A DNA stretch of 64,000 nucleotides from Parvibaculum sp963696585. GTDB taxonomy: Bacteria; Pseudomonadota; Alphaproteobacteria; Parvibaculales; Parvibaculaceae. Shown here piece after piece: positions 8,031 to 17,606 of the stretch. Position 1 is the stretch's first letter, and the number at the start of each line of letters is the position of its first letter. The notes below the pieces were generated by a model. It worked only from the letters and a program-made list of their open reading frames with translations, did no database searches and was not told the origin of the DNA. The position numbers and the translations under genes are program-made. The stretch lies in contig CAVOKW010000023.1 in the NCBI GenBank assembly GCA_963696585.1, positions 28,621-92,620 on the forward strand, written 5' to 3'.

Positions 8031-9680
8031 ATGTTGAAAGACCCGTCCACCAAATACCGCGCTTTTCCGCCGATTGACTTGCCCGACAGGCAATGGCCGA
8101 GCCGCGCCATCACCAAACCGCCGATCTGGATGAGCACCGACCTGCGCGACGGCAACCAGTCGCTGTTCGAGCCGATGGATGGCGACCGCAAGATGCGCAT
8201 GTTCAAGATGCTGGTACGCATCGGTTTCAAGGAAATTGAAGCCGGGTTTCCTTCCGCCTCGGACACGGATTTCAATTTCATCCGCGAGCTCGTGACGCAG
8301 GGCCATGTGCCCGACGATGTGCGCATCGAGGTTTTGACGCAGGCGCGCGAGGAACTGATCACCCGCACCATGGAAAGCCTTCGCGGCGCCAAGCAGGCGA
8401 TTGTGCATGTTTACAACGCCACCGCGCCCAATTTCCGCGAGCAGGTGTTTCAACAGGGCAAGCAGGGCGTCAAGGCGATTGCCATGGAAGCGGCGCGCCA
8501 GATCAAGGATCAGGCGCGCGCCCAGCCTGAAACCGACTGGCGGTTTCAATATTCGCCTGAGGTTTTTTCCGGCACCGAACTTGAATTTGCCAAGGAAGTT
8601 GTCGATGCCGTCACCGAAATCTGGGACGCCTCGCCCGACAACAAGGTGATCATCAATCTGCCGGCAACCGTCGAAATGGCGACGCCGAATATTTATGCCG
8701 ACCAGATCGAATGGATGCATCGCCATCTCGAACGGCGCGACGGCATCATCCTGTCGCTGCATCCGCATAATGATCGCGGCACGGCGGTGGCCGCCACCGA
8801 GCTTGGCGTGATGGCGGGCGCCGACCGCGTGGAAGGCTGTCTCTTCGGCAATGGCGAGCGCACCGGCAATGTCGATCTTGTGACGCTGGCGCTCAATCTC
8901 TATTCGCAGGGGATCGATCCGGGGCTTGATTTTTCGCAGATCAATGAAGTGGCGCGCACCACCGAATATTGCACGCAATTGCCGATCCACCCGCGCCATC
9001 CTTATGTCGGCGATCTCGTGTTCACGGCGTTTTCCGGTTCGCATCAGGATGCGATCAAGAAAGGCTTTGCGGCGCGCAAGGCGGGCGACATCTGGGAGGT
9101 GCCTTATCTGCCGGTCGATCCGCATGATCTGGGCCGCACCTACGAGTCGATCATTCGCGTCAACAGCCAGTCGGGCAAAGGCGGCATCGCCTATCTCTTG
9201 GAAGCCGAATATGGCCTCGTGCTGCCGCGCCGCTTGCAGGTCGAGTTTTCCGGCGCCGTGCAGAAAGTGACGGATGACACGGGGAAAGAAGTCAGCGCGA
9301 AGGATATTTACGATATTTTCACGCGCGAATATCTGACACTCGACAAGCCGATTGCCTATGTCAGCCATTCGCTGTTTGACGACGGCGGCAAGCAGGGCGT
9401 GAAGCTGCACGTAAAGCGCAACGGGCGCGAGGAAGAGCTTGTCGGCATTGGCAACGGGCCGATTGATGCCGTGATGGCGGCGCTCGCCTTGCCGCTCAGC
9501 GTGCGCCATTACGAGGAACATTCGCTCGGCACGGGCTCGGATGCGAAGGCTGTGGCCTATGTGGAGGTGGCGGACAAGACAAAGGCGGGCGATGTGTTTG
9601 GCGTCGGCATTGATGCCAATATCATCACGGCATCGTTCCGTGCCCTGATCAGCGCCGCCAACCGGGCGGCAGCGCGATGA
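8031..9680 (+). CDS. leuA: 2-isopropylmalate synthase
   Basis: First committed enzyme of leucine synthesis, condensing acetyl-CoA with 2-oxoisovalerate; 549 residues. The N-terminal TIM-barrel carries STDLRDGNQSL, the conserved RDG metal and substrate motif, and LHPHNDRGTAVA with the zinc-binding His residues. The C-terminal regulatory domain (about 430-549) matches the leucine-feedback domain in position. Length and the KPPIWMSTDLRDG start place it in the long type-2 LeuA group. No other leu gene adjoins it. A 326-base upstream region separates it from the AT-rich orphan gene. Confidence 0.95.
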   Translation: MLKDPSTKYRAFPPIDLPDRQWPSRAITKPPIWMSTDLRDGNQSLFEPMDGDRKMRMFKMLVRIGFKEIEAGFPSASDTDFNFIRELVTQGHVPDDVRIEVLTQAREELITRTMESLRGAKQAIVHVYNATAPNFREQVFQQGKQGVKAIAMEAARQIKDQARAQPETDWRFQYSPEVFSGTELEFAKEVVDAVTEIWDASPDNKVIINLPATVEMATPNIYADQIEWMHRHLERRDGIILSLHPHNDRGTAVAATELGVMAGADRVEGCLFGNGERTGNVDLVTLALNLYSQGIDPGLDFSQINEVARTTEYCTQLPIHPRHPYVGDLVFTAFSGSHQDAIKKGFAARKAGDIWEVPYLPVDPHDLGRTYESIIRVNSQSGKGGIAYLLEAEYGLVLPRRLQVEFSGAVQKVTDDTGKEVSAKDIYDIFTREYLTLDKPIAYVSHSLFDDGGKQGVKLHVKRNGREEELVGIGNGPIDAVMAALALPLSVRHYEEHSLGTGSDAKAVAYVEVADKTKAGDVFGVGIDANIITASFRALISAANRAAAR

Positions 9681-9743
9681 GGCGGGCCGCAAGATTTTTC
9701 TTGGGGCCAGGGTGAAGCGGGCTTACAATCCCGTATGTGATTT

Positions 9744-9761
9744 TGCGGCCTTGTGGCCGCA
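9744..9761 (+). other. Hairpin touching the phaZ ribosome binding site
   Basis: TGCGGCC (9744-9750), loop TTGT, GGCCGCA (9755-9761). The Shine-Dalgarno AGGAGG (9761-9766) begins at the last base of the stem, nine bases before the GTG start. It may tune translation or be part of the leuA 3' end. Confidence 0.35.
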
Positions 9762-9775
9762 GGAGGTTGTAGGCC

Positions 9776-10999
9776 GTGCTTTACCATCTTTACGAACTTA
9801 ACCATGCCGCTGTTGTGCCTTTTCGCGCGGCAGCCGGGATCAGCCGCTGGGCGCTGCGTCATCCGCTTAATCCGTTTACGGACCATGTCGTGAGCAAGAC
9901 GCTTGCCGCGGCGGCGGATGTTTTTGAATCAACGACAAGGCGCTATGGCAAGCCGGCCTTTGGTCTGGCGACAACGCAGATCGACGGCAAGGACGTGGCC
10001 GTGCGCGAGGAAATTGTCTGGGCGAGGCCCTTCTGCCAGCTTTTGCATTTTGCCCGCGATGTGAAGCTGAAGGAACCGCAGCCGACGCTGCTCATCGTCG
10101 CGCCCTTGTCCGGCCATTATGCGACGCTGCTGCGCGGCACGGTGGAAGCCATGCTGCCGCATTACGAGGTTTACATCACCGACTGGACGGATGCGCGCAT
10201 GGTGCCCCTGGCGCTCGGCAAGTTCGACCTTGATGACTATATCGACTATCTGATCGATATTTTTCATTCGCTGGGGCCGGATGTGCATGTGCTTGCCGTG
10301 TGCCAGCCCTCGGTGCCGGTGTTTGCGGCGGTGGCCGTGATGAATGAGGCGAAAGATCCGCTCAGCCCGCGCTCGATGACGCTGATGGGCGGGCCGATCG
10401 ATACGCGCGAAAGCCCGACGGAAGTCAATCGTCTGGCGACCGAGCGCGGCACGCAATGGTATGAGCGCCATGTCATTACCACCGTGCCGTGGCCCGCACC
10501 TGGCGCGCTGCGCCGCGTCTATCCGGGTTTTGTGCAGCTCTCCGGCTTCATGGCGATGAACATGGACCGCCATGTCGATGCGCATTGGAAGTTCTTCGAT
10601 CACATGGTCGAGGGCGATGGCGAAAGCGCCGACAAGCATCGCGAATTTTATGACGAATATCTCTCGGTCATGGATATGACGGCGGAGTTCTATCTGCAGA
10701 CGGTGGACGAGGTTTTTGTCAAACATTCGCTGCCCAAGGGCGAATTCCTGCATCGCGGCAAACCCGTCAGGCCGGACGCCATCACGCGCACGGCGCTGAT
10801 GACGGTTGAGGGCGAGAGGGATGATATTTCCGGCGTTGGCCAGACAAAAGCGGCACATAAGCTCGCCAAACGGCTGCCCGACAGCATGCGTCAGCATTAT
10901 GAACAGCCCGGTGTCGGACATTATGGCGTTTTCAACGGGGCGCGCTGGAAAGCCGAGATTGCGCCACGGGTTCGCGCCTTCATTGCGGCACAGAGCTAG
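9776..10999 (+). CDS. phaZ: Intracellular polyhydroxybutyrate depolymerase
   Basis: Cytoplasmic depolymerase that mobilises stored poly-3-hydroxybutyrate, 407 residues. It starts MLYHLYELNHAAVVPFRAAA, typical of the family, and has no signal peptide. The alpha/beta-hydrolase nucleophile elbow reads AVCQPS with Cys176 in place of serine, the hallmark of intracellular PhaZ. GVGHYGVFNG near the C-terminus carries the catalytic His. Start is GTG with AGGAGG nine bases upstream. Its presence implies the cell makes PHB granules, though the synthase genes are outside the window. Confidence 0.93.
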   Translation: MLYHLYELNHAAVVPFRAAAGISRWALRHPLNPFTDHVVSKTLAAAADVFESTTRRYGKPAFGLATTQIDGKDVAVREEIVWARPFCQLLHFARDVKLKEPQPTLLIVAPLSGHYATLLRGTVEAMLPHYEVYITDWTDARMVPLALGKFDLDDYIDYLIDIFHSLGPDVHVLAVCQPSVPVFAAVAVMNEAKDPLSPRSMTLMGGPIDTRESPTEVNRLATERGTQWYERHVITTVPWPAPGALRRVYPGFVQLSGFMAMNMDRHVDAHWKFFDHMVEGDGESADKHREFYDEYLSVMDMTAEFYLQTVDEVFVKHSLPKGEFLHRGKPVRPDAITRTALMTVEGERDDISGVGQTKAAHKLAKRLPDSMRQHYEQPGVGHYGVFNGARWKAEIAPRVRAFIAAQS

Positions 11000-11111
11000 C
11001 GTGTCATCATCGCGCGGGTGATCGGGGCGCGATTTCATGTCATCCTCCAGGCGATTCGTCGCTCTGCCACATGGCATATTGCGAGCGATGGGCTTATTGG
11101 GCCTTGGCAAC

Positions 11112-11897
11112 ATGAGCAAGCTCGTCAAACCGCTGGCGCTGCACACCGACACGCTGACCATAGCGGGCCGGGTCGTGCCTGTGATCCTGCGCCACAATCC
11201 GCGCGCCCGGCGCATCATCGTGAAGGTCAATCTGACGGCGGGTTGTGTGGAAGTCACATCGCCGAGCAAGCGCGGCTTTGGCAAGGCGCTGGCCTTTGCA
11301 AGCGAGCAGCGCGACTGGATTGCCGAGCGCCTGCAACGTATTCCGCAGGCGGTGCCCTTCACGCATGGCGCGATTGTGCCGTTTCGCGGACGCGACCATC
11401 TGATCCGTCATGCCGGCTTGCGGCGGCCTGATCGTTCGCGCTCGGGGCCGGTATGGTGCGTGGAAAGCGATGAGGCTGATGGGCTGCCGGAAATCCATGC
11501 GACGGGCGATGAAGCCTTTCTGCAACGGCGCCTTCTCGACTGGATGCGCAATGAAGCGCGTGTCGAGCTCAATGAGCGCGTGCTGATCCATGCCGAGGCT
11601 TTTGACGTGCGCCCCTCGCGCATCACCGTGCGCGACACGACCACGCGCTGGGGGTCCTGCTCGCCGACACGCGCGCTCTCTTTTTCGTGGCGACTTATCC
11701 TCGCGCCGGCGCATGTGCTGGACTATGTCGCCGCACATGAAGTCGCGCATTTGCGGCACATGAATCACGGGCCGCGCTTCTGGGCGCTGGTGCGGCAGGC
11801 CATTCCGCAATATGAGCCCGCCAAGCAATGGCTTGAGGCGAATGGGCCGGGACTGCATCGCTATGGCGCTGTCTCGCCCGAACCGTTTGAGGCCTGA
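11112..11897 (+). CDS. YgjP-type (SprT/DUF45) metallopeptidase
   Basis: Predicted zinc metallopeptidase of 261 residues. The motif HEVAHLRHMNHGPRFW contains HExxH plus a third His, and the preceding RDTTTRWGSCSP is the diagnostic WGSC of the YgjP/DUF45 family. The N-terminal part (VILRHNPRARRIIVKVN) is also typical. Substrate and role are unknown. Several in-frame starts exist (ATG 11037, 11088, 11112) without strong ribosome sites; 11112 is preferred because conserved sequence begins about 20 residues later. It converges on the penicillin-binding protein gene, with 86 bases between stops and no obvious terminator. Confidence 0.82.
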   Translation: MSKLVKPLALHTDTLTIAGRVVPVILRHNPRARRIIVKVNLTAGCVEVTSPSKRGFGKALAFASEQRDWIAERLQRIPQAVPFTHGAIVPFRGRDHLIRHAGLRRPDRSRSGPVWCVESDEADGLPEIHATGDEAFLQRRLLDWMRNEARVELNERVLIHAEAFDVRPSRITVRDTTTRWGSCSPTRALSFSWRLILAPAHVLDYVAAHEVAHLRHMNHGPRFWALVRQAIPQYEPAKQWLEANGPGLHRYGAVSPEPFEA

Positions 11898-11983
11898 CGA
11901 GCAGACCGGTTGACTTCGCGGACGAAAGCGACCGGCATTTTCCCGGATCGTCAATGCGGCTTTCGGGATGCGCGGGCAACAGC

Positions 11984-14359
11984 CTAGCGACCATAGCCCT
12001 GATGACCGGGCTGCGGGCCTGCGCGATTGGTGTCGCGACTATCGCCACCGCCAAAGAGACGCTCGAAAAAACCCGGTGCTTCCCATTGGCGTGGTTCTTC
12101 GGCGGCGGGTGGCATATTCTCGCCATCGGTTGATCTGAATTCTTCCTGCGCCAGAATATCACTGGCCGCCGCGTCTGGATCATAGACACCAGGCAGCGCG
12201 GCGACACGGACATTGGCTTGCGTCTTCGCCATGAAGTCGTGCCAGATGGCGGCGGGCAGGCTGCCGCCTGTCACTTTTTTCATTGGCGCCCCATTGTCAT
12301 TGCCGAGCCAGACACCGACCACAAGATCGGCTGTGTAGCCGATGAACCAGGCATCGCGGAAATCCTGCGTCGTGCCGGTCTTGCCCGCCGCTTCACGATC
12401 GGCGAGGGCGGCCTTGCGGCCCGTGCCGTCGCTCAGCACCGCTTTCAGCATGTTGTTCATTTCGCCGACAACGCGCTCATCAATGATGCGGCCAAGGCCT
12501 GAGCCTTCGCGGCGATAGAGCATGTCGCCCCTCTGACTTTCGACACCTTCGATACCATGGGGAATGACACCATTGCCGCCATTGGCAAAGGTGGCATAGG
12601 CGGCGGTGAGTTCGAGAAGATTGACATCGCCCGTGCCGAGCGCGAGGGAGAGATTATTGGGCAGGTCGCCCTGAATGCCGAGACGCTGCGCGGTGCGGAT
12701 GACCTGACGTACGCCCACTTCAGACGTGAGCTGCACGGCAACCGTGTTGATCGATTTCATCAGGGCGGTGCGCAGATTGACCGGGCCTTCAAACTTGTTG
12801 CCATAGTTTTCGGGCGACCATGTGCCATAGGTGACGGGGCGGTCGGTGCGCATGGTTTCAGGCGTCAGGCCCTGTTCCATGGCGGTCAGATAGACAAAGG
12901 GCTTGAAGGCGGAGCCGGGCTGACGCGCGGCCTGCACGGCGCGATTGAACTGGCTCTGTACATAAGAGCGACCGCCGACCATGGCGCGTACGGCACCATC
13001 GGGACTCAAGGCGACAAGCGCTGCCTGCGAGATATTGAGTTCGACGCCATGCTCGGCCAACGCCTTTTGCAGGACGGCTTCGGCTTCGCGCTGGAGATAG
13101 GGATCAATCGTTGTCTGGACGACGACATCGGTGTCGACGCGTCCGGCATAATCGGGCAGGGCGTCGGCGATCCAATCGACGAAGTAATTGATTGATCCCG
13201 TGGCGGAGTAGCCTTCCATCGAAGCCGGTTTTACATTGGCATGTTTGGCGTCATCGCTGGTGATATAGCCCGCATTGACCATGTTTTGCAGAACGATGCG
13301 GGCGCGGGCGCGGGCGAGATTGATGTCGTTGGACGGGGCATAGCGCGAGGGCGCCTTGAGAAGACCTGCCAGCATGGCGGCTTCGGGCAACGACAAGGCG
13401 CGGGCCGGTTTCTTGAAATAGCGTTCGGAGGCGGCCTCAATGCCATAAGCGCCGCCGCCGAAATAGACGCGATTGAGATAGAGCGTCAGGATCTCTTCCT
13501 TGCTCAAGCGCATCTCCAGCCAGATCGCCAGGATCATTTCCTCGATCTTGCGCGAGAAGGTGCGCTCGGGACTGAGAAAAACATTCTTGGCCAATTGCTG
13601 CGTGATGGTGGAGCCACCCTGGACAATGGCGCCAGCGCGAAAATTAAGCGCCATGGCACGCGCCAGGCCGATGGGGTCGACGCCGAAGTGATAATAGAAG
13701 CGCTGATCTTCCGTGGCGATCACGGCTTGCGGCACATAGGGCGGCAGATCGGCGAGCGTGACATTGCCGCCGAGCAGATCGCCGCGATGCGAGAGCGTCT
13801 GGCCATCGGCGGCCAGAATGCTGACCGAGGGCGTGTGCTCGATATCATAGAGGCTTGTGGTTTCGGGCAGATGCAGACCGAAATAGATGAACACGCAACC
13901 AAAGAGGATGGCGCTCCAGATGGCGGCAACCAGCAGCCAATAAAAGAGTCGGCTGAGAAGGCTCTGCGTTTGTTTCGAGCTACCCTTGGCTTGACGCGCA
14001 CTGGCGCCACCGCGGCTTGACACTGATGAACGCGGTGCGGGGCGGGTGACGGGTTTGGCTTTTGGCTTGGGCTTGGGCTTGGCAACCGGCTTTGGCGCGG
14101 GCTTTTGGGCTTTGGGTTTTTTTGCCGGACGGAACTCGAAGCTCGGTTCCACGCGGGCTTCCTCGCGCCGTTGACGGCGACGCGCCTCGCGGGCGTCATA
14201 GTCGTCCCAATTTTCCGGATGATCGTCGAAATCGTCGTCGTCAAAGTCATCGCTGATGGCGGCATTGACGCCAATGCCGGCGCGCACGGGTTTGACGCCC
14301 GGAACGCGGCGAAGCGTTCTTGTGCCCTCATCCCGATTTTTGCCGCTGCGATCCGCCAT
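11984..14359 (-). CDS. mrcA: Class A penicillin-binding protein, PBP1A type
   Basis: Bifunctional peptidoglycan glycosyltransferase and transpeptidase of 791 residues. After an unusually long charged cytoplasmic tail (about 145 residues, with a Lys/Pro-Ala repeat segment), one membrane helix precedes the GT51 domain (ATEDQRFYYHFGVDP with catalytic Glu, and GGSTITQQLAKN). The transpeptidase has the SxxK motif GSAFK, SIN, and KTGTT. All catalytic motifs are intact. ATG 14359 (MADRSGKNRDEG) is chosen over an upstream in-frame ATG at 14392. A CtrA-type site lies about 65-80 bases upstream, suggesting cell-cycle timing. Confidence 0.93.
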   Translation of the reverse strand: MADRSGKNRDEGTRTLRRVPGVKPVRAGIGVNAAISDDFDDDDFDDHPENWDDYDAREARRRQRREEARVEPSFEFRPAKKPKAQKPAPKPVAKPKPKPKAKPVTRPAPRSSVSSRGGASARQAKGSSKQTQSLLSRLFYWLLVAAIWSAILFGCVFIYFGLHLPETTSLYDIEHTPSVSILAADGQTLSHRGDLLGGNVTLADLPPYVPQAVIATEDQRFYYHFGVDPIGLARAMALNFRAGAIVQGGSTITQQLAKNVFLSPERTFSRKIEEMILAIWLEMRLSKEEILTLYLNRVYFGGGAYGIEAASERYFKKPARALSLPEAAMLAGLLKAPSRYAPSNDINLARARARIVLQNMVNAGYITSDDAKHANVKPASMEGYSATGSINYFVDWIADALPDYAGRVDTDVVVQTTIDPYLQREAEAVLQKALAEHGVELNISQAALVALSPDGAVRAMVGGRSYVQSQFNRAVQAARQPGSAFKPFVYLTAMEQGLTPETMRTDRPVTYGTWSPENYGNKFEGPVNLRTALMKSINTVAVQLTSEVGVRQVIRTAQRLGIQGDLPNNLSLALGTGDVNLLELTAAYATFANGGNGVIPHGIEGVESQRGDMLYRREGSGLGRIIDERVVGEMNNMLKAVLSDGTGRKAALADREAAGKTGTTQDFRDAWFIGYTADLVVGVWLGNDNGAPMKKVTGGSLPAAIWHDFMAKTQANVRVAALPGVYDPDAAASDILAQEEFRSTDGENMPPAAEEPRQWEAPGFFERLFGGGDSRDTNRAGPQPGHQGYGR

Positions 14360-14423
14360 GACACGCCCCGCCGATGCCCGGTGCAATGGCACAGGACTCC
14401 AAGCGGAAGCTAGCGAGCGATGG

Positions 14424-14439
14424 TTAACGCGCTGTTAAC
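14424..14439 (-). promoter_or_regulatory. CtrA-type binding site
   Basis: TTAA-N7-TTAAC, a perfect match to the CtrA full-site consensus, lies upstream of the PBP1A start at 14359 and just after the gyrB stop at 14462. The same bases form a GTTAAC inverted repeat with a 5-base spacer. Confidence 0.5.
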
Positions 14440-14461
14440 GTTTGTCCGTCCGCGTCCCGCC

Positions 14462-16933
14462 TTAGATGTCGAGGTTCACCACATTGAGCGCATTTTCGCG
14501 GATATAGTCGCGGCGCGGCTCGACGACATCGCCCATGAGTTGGGAGAACAGACTGTCAGCCTCGTCGGATTCGCGCACACGCACCTGCAAGAGCGAGCGG
14601 GCGTCCTTGTCGAGCGTTGTTTCCCAGAGCTGGCTCGCATTCATTTCGCCCAGACCCTTATAGCGCTGGGTGGTAATGCCCTTGGAACCGGCGGCGAACA
14701 CGGCCTCGACCAATTGCGAGGGTGAGCGGATTTCTGTGACATCATCCTTGCGGCGAAGCGTGGCGACCTTGCCATAGACTTCGAGCAGGTGATCCTTGTA
14801 GCTGTCGAGGCGACGGGCATCCGCGCTGGCGATCAGCGGTCCGTCAATCGAGACCTGTTCGCGCACGCCGCGCAATTCGCGTGCGAAGGTCAGACCGCCA
14901 TCGCTCGTCGTTTCGCCGATCCAGCCGCGATCTGTCTCATCGGAGAGCATGTCGAGGCGACGGGCAACATAGGCGCAGGCCTTGCCGGATTGTTCGGGGT
15001 CGTTCAGCACATTCGGGTTGAGCGCCCCGGCAATCGCCGTCTGCTCGATGACGAATTGGGGATAGCGCGTGGGCAAGCCGCGCAGAATGGTGCGGATGGC
15101 GCGGGCCTTTTCAACAATGTCATGAAGATCCGGCCCGGCGATCTGGGCACCATCATTAAGTGTCAAGACCACTTCCTCGATGCCCGTCGCCATCAGGAAA
15201 TCCTCCAGCGCCTTTTCATTTTTCAGATAGGTTTCGGACTGGGCGCGCTTGACCTTGTAGAGCGGCGGCTGGGCGATATAGAGATGACCGCGGGTGATGA
15301 TTTCCGGCATCTGACGATAGAAGAAGGTCAGCAACAATGTGCGGATATGCGCCCCATCAACGTCGGCGTCGGTCATGATGATGATCTTGTGATAGCGCAA
15401 TTTGTCGATGTTGAAATCATCGCGGCCAATGCCGGTGCCGAGTGCTGTGATGAGCGTGCCGATCTGATCGGAGGAGAGCATCTTGTCAAAACGCGCACGC
15501 TCGACATTGAGGATCTTGCCGCGCAGCGGCAGCACCGCCTGATTGGAGCGGTCGCGGCCCTGTTTGGCCGAGCCGCCGGCGCTGTCGCCTTCGACGATGA
15601 AGAGTTCGGACTTGGCCGGATCGCGTTCCTGGCAGTCGGCAAGCTTGCCGGGCAGGGCGGAGATTTCGAGGGCACCTTTGCGACGCGTCAGCTCGCGCGC
15701 CTTGCGCGCGGCTTCACGCGCGGCGGCGGCTTCGACGACCTTGCCGACAATCTGTTTGGCTTCGGACGGATGCTCTTCAAACCAGGTGGACAAGGCATCG
15801 TTGACCGCGCCTTCAACAACGGGACGCACTTCGGAGGAGACGAGCTTGTCTTTGGTTTGCGAGGAGAACTTCGGGTCCGGCACCTTGACCGAGAGCACGC
15901 AGGTCAGACCTTCGCGGGCATCATCGCCCGTGAGCGAAACCTTCTCGCGCCTGGCGATGCCGCTCGACTCGGCATAGCTGTTGACGACGCGGGTAAGTGC
16001 GCCACGGAAACCAGCCAGATGCGTGCCACCATCGCGCTGGGGAATGTTGTTGGTAAAGCAGAGTACATTCTCGTGGTAGCTGTCGTTCCACCACATGGCC
16101 ACTTCGACGGTGATGCCATCGCGTTCGGTCTTGAGGCTGATGGGCGCGGAAATGAGCGGCGTTTTGGTGCGATCGAGAAAGCGGACAAATTCCTGCAAGC
16201 CGCCTTCATAGAAAAGATCGATGGTTTTGGGTTCGGTGCCCCGCGCATCGGTCAGGGCGATCTTGACGCCGGAATTGAGGAAGGCAAGCTCGCGCAGGCG
16301 ATGTTCGAGTGTCGGATAATCAAAATCCGTATGTGTGAAAGTGCCTGACGAGGGATGGAAGGTCACTTCCGTGCCGGTGAGCGGCTTGCCCCCGGCAGTG
16401 AGCGGTGCATCGCCGACCGCGACCAAAGGTGCGTCGGGCACGCCATGCTGAAAGCGCAGGAAATGTTCCTTGCCGGCACGCCAGATGCGCAGCTCCAGCC
16501 AATCGGAAAGGGCGTTCACCACCGAGACGCCGACACCATGCAGGCCGCCCGACACCTTGTAGGAGTTCTGGTCGAACTTCCCGCCCGCATGGAGCTGGGT
16601 CATGATGACCTCGGCGGCCGAAACGCCTTCGCCCTTGTGCATTTCAACGGGAATGCCGCGGCCATTATCCGTGACCGTCACCGAGCCATCGGGATTGAGA
16701 CGCACGCTGGCCGTGTCGCAATAACCGGCCAGGGCTTCGTCGATGGCATTGTCCACGACTTCATAGACCATGTGATGCAAGCCGGAGCCGTCATCCGTGT
16801 CGCCGATATACATGCCCGGCCGCTTGCGCACGGCATCAAGGCCTTTCAGAACCTTGATCGAGTCCGCCCCATATTCTTCCTGTTCTTTTTCAGGAGAAGG
16901 CTTGTCGCCCGGTGTGCTGTCATTTGTGGACAT
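14462..16933 (-). CDS. gyrB: DNA gyrase subunit B
   Basis: ATPase subunit of DNA gyrase, 823 residues. The GHKL ATPase domain shows RKRPGMYIGD, VVDNAIDEA and DNGRGIPV; the TOPRIM domain has EGDSAGGSAKQGRDR and DADVDGAHIRTLL; the C-terminus ends with the QRYKGLGEMN region typical of GyrB. The YKGLGEM segment and a short interdomain region argue for GyrB rather than ParE. ATG 16933 (MSTNDSTPG) is the sensible start; the frame is open upstream but runs into the clpP-like gene, whose stop is 28 bases away. Same direction as recF, dnaN and dnaA. Confidence 0.97.
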   Translation of the reverse strand: MSTNDSTPGDKPSPEKEQEEYGADSIKVLKGLDAVRKRPGMYIGDTDDGSGLHHMVYEVVDNAIDEALAGYCDTASVRLNPDGSVTVTDNGRGIPVEMHKGEGVSAAEVIMTQLHAGGKFDQNSYKVSGGLHGVGVSVVNALSDWLELRIWRAGKEHFLRFQHGVPDAPLVAVGDAPLTAGGKPLTGTEVTFHPSSGTFTHTDFDYPTLEHRLRELAFLNSGVKIALTDARGTEPKTIDLFYEGGLQEFVRFLDRTKTPLISAPISLKTERDGITVEVAMWWNDSYHENVLCFTNNIPQRDGGTHLAGFRGALTRVVNSYAESSGIARREKVSLTGDDAREGLTCVLSVKVPDPKFSSQTKDKLVSSEVRPVVEGAVNDALSTWFEEHPSEAKQIVGKVVEAAAAREAARKARELTRRKGALEISALPGKLADCQERDPAKSELFIVEGDSAGGSAKQGRDRSNQAVLPLRGKILNVERARFDKMLSSDQIGTLITALGTGIGRDDFNIDKLRYHKIIIMTDADVDGAHIRTLLLTFFYRQMPEIITRGHLYIAQPPLYKVKRAQSETYLKNEKALEDFLMATGIEEVVLTLNDGAQIAGPDLHDIVEKARAIRTILRGLPTRYPQFVIEQTAIAGALNPNVLNDPEQSGKACAYVARRLDMLSDETDRGWIGETTSDGGLTFARELRGVREQVSIDGPLIASADARRLDSYKDHLLEVYGKVATLRRKDDVTEIRSPSQLVEAVFAAGSKGITTQRYKGLGEMNASQLWETTLDKDARSLLQVRVRESDEADSLFSQLMGDVVEPRRDYIRENALNVVNLDI

Positions 16934-16961
16934 GATATCGACTTTCTGGCCGTGAAACGTC

Positions 16962-17555
16962 TCAGACGAGTTCCGTAGAATTGCGGATAATCTTGCCGAC
17001 AACGCCATATTCCATGGCTTCGGCCGCGCTCATCCAATAGTCACGATTGGTGTCCTTGACGATGCGCTCATAGGGCTGGCCCGTGGCCTCGGCAAAGATG
17101 TGATTGAGGCGCTCGCGCATACGCAAGACTTCGCGCGCCTGAATGTCGATTTCGGTTGCCGAGCCGCCAACGCCACCACGCGGCTCATGCAGCAGGAAGC
17201 GCGTATTGGGCAGGCTGTAACGATCCTCGCGGGCCGCGGCGACGTAGATCAGCGCGCCGGCACTTGCGACCCAGCCAGTGCCGAGGGTGCGCACACGGGG
17301 CTTCACATATTTGATCATGTCATGGATCATGTCGCCGGATTCAACATGTCCGCCGGGCGAAGAAATGATCATGGTGATCGGATCATCGCCTTCGCCTGCC
17401 ATGGCCAGCAGACGTTCGCTGACATTGCGGGCGAGTTTGTCGTTGATCTCGCCCGTGACGAGAATTGTGCGCGACTTGAAAAGACCCTGTTCCAGCAGCG
17501 GATTCATCTGACTTTTCAAGGCTTCCATGTCGGGCGTGTCATTGTCGTTGCGCAT
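16962..17555 (-). CDS. ClpP-family serine protease paralogue
   Basis: ClpP-type proteolytic subunit of 197 residues. The catalytic triad can be placed as Ser98 (GWVASAG), His123 (LLHEPRGG) and Asp172 (NRDYWMSA), close to the usual 97/122/171. ISSPGGHVESG is the substrate strand. The N-terminal region does not carry the usual ClpP start, and the serine motif is ASAGA rather than ASMGA, so this is a divergent paralogue. Start ATG 17555, with a GTG four codons upstream. Its position between recF and gyrB is unusual; no Clp ATPase gene is nearby. Confidence 0.85.
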   Translation of the reverse strand: MRNDNDTPDMEALKSQMNPLLEQGLFKSRTILVTGEINDKLARNVSERLLAMAGEGDDPITMIISSPGGHVESGDMIHDMIKYVKPRVRTLGTGWVASAGALIYVAAAREDRYSLPNTRFLLHEPRGGVGGSATEIDIQAREVLRMRERLNHIFAEATGQPYERIVKDTNRDYWMSAAEAMEYGVVGKIIRNSTELV

Positions 17556-17606
17556 GTTTTTTCCCACTGGGGCTCAAACCCCGTTTCCAATGTCGATAGC
17601 GTGAAG

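Noticed and set aside
7995..9692. 565-codon open frame antisense to leuA
   Set aside because: It mirrors a well-conserved leuA, its protein is His/Arg/Ala-rich and matches nothing; long antisense frames are common in GC-rich coding DNA.
9666..9697. leuA terminator from GCGGC/GCCGC plus TTTTT
   Set aside because: The stem is only 5 bp, the loop is 15 bases and it overlaps the coding end; too weak to call.
14789..16348. 519-codon frame antisense to gyrB
   Set aside because: Same reason: shadow of gyrB with unnatural composition.
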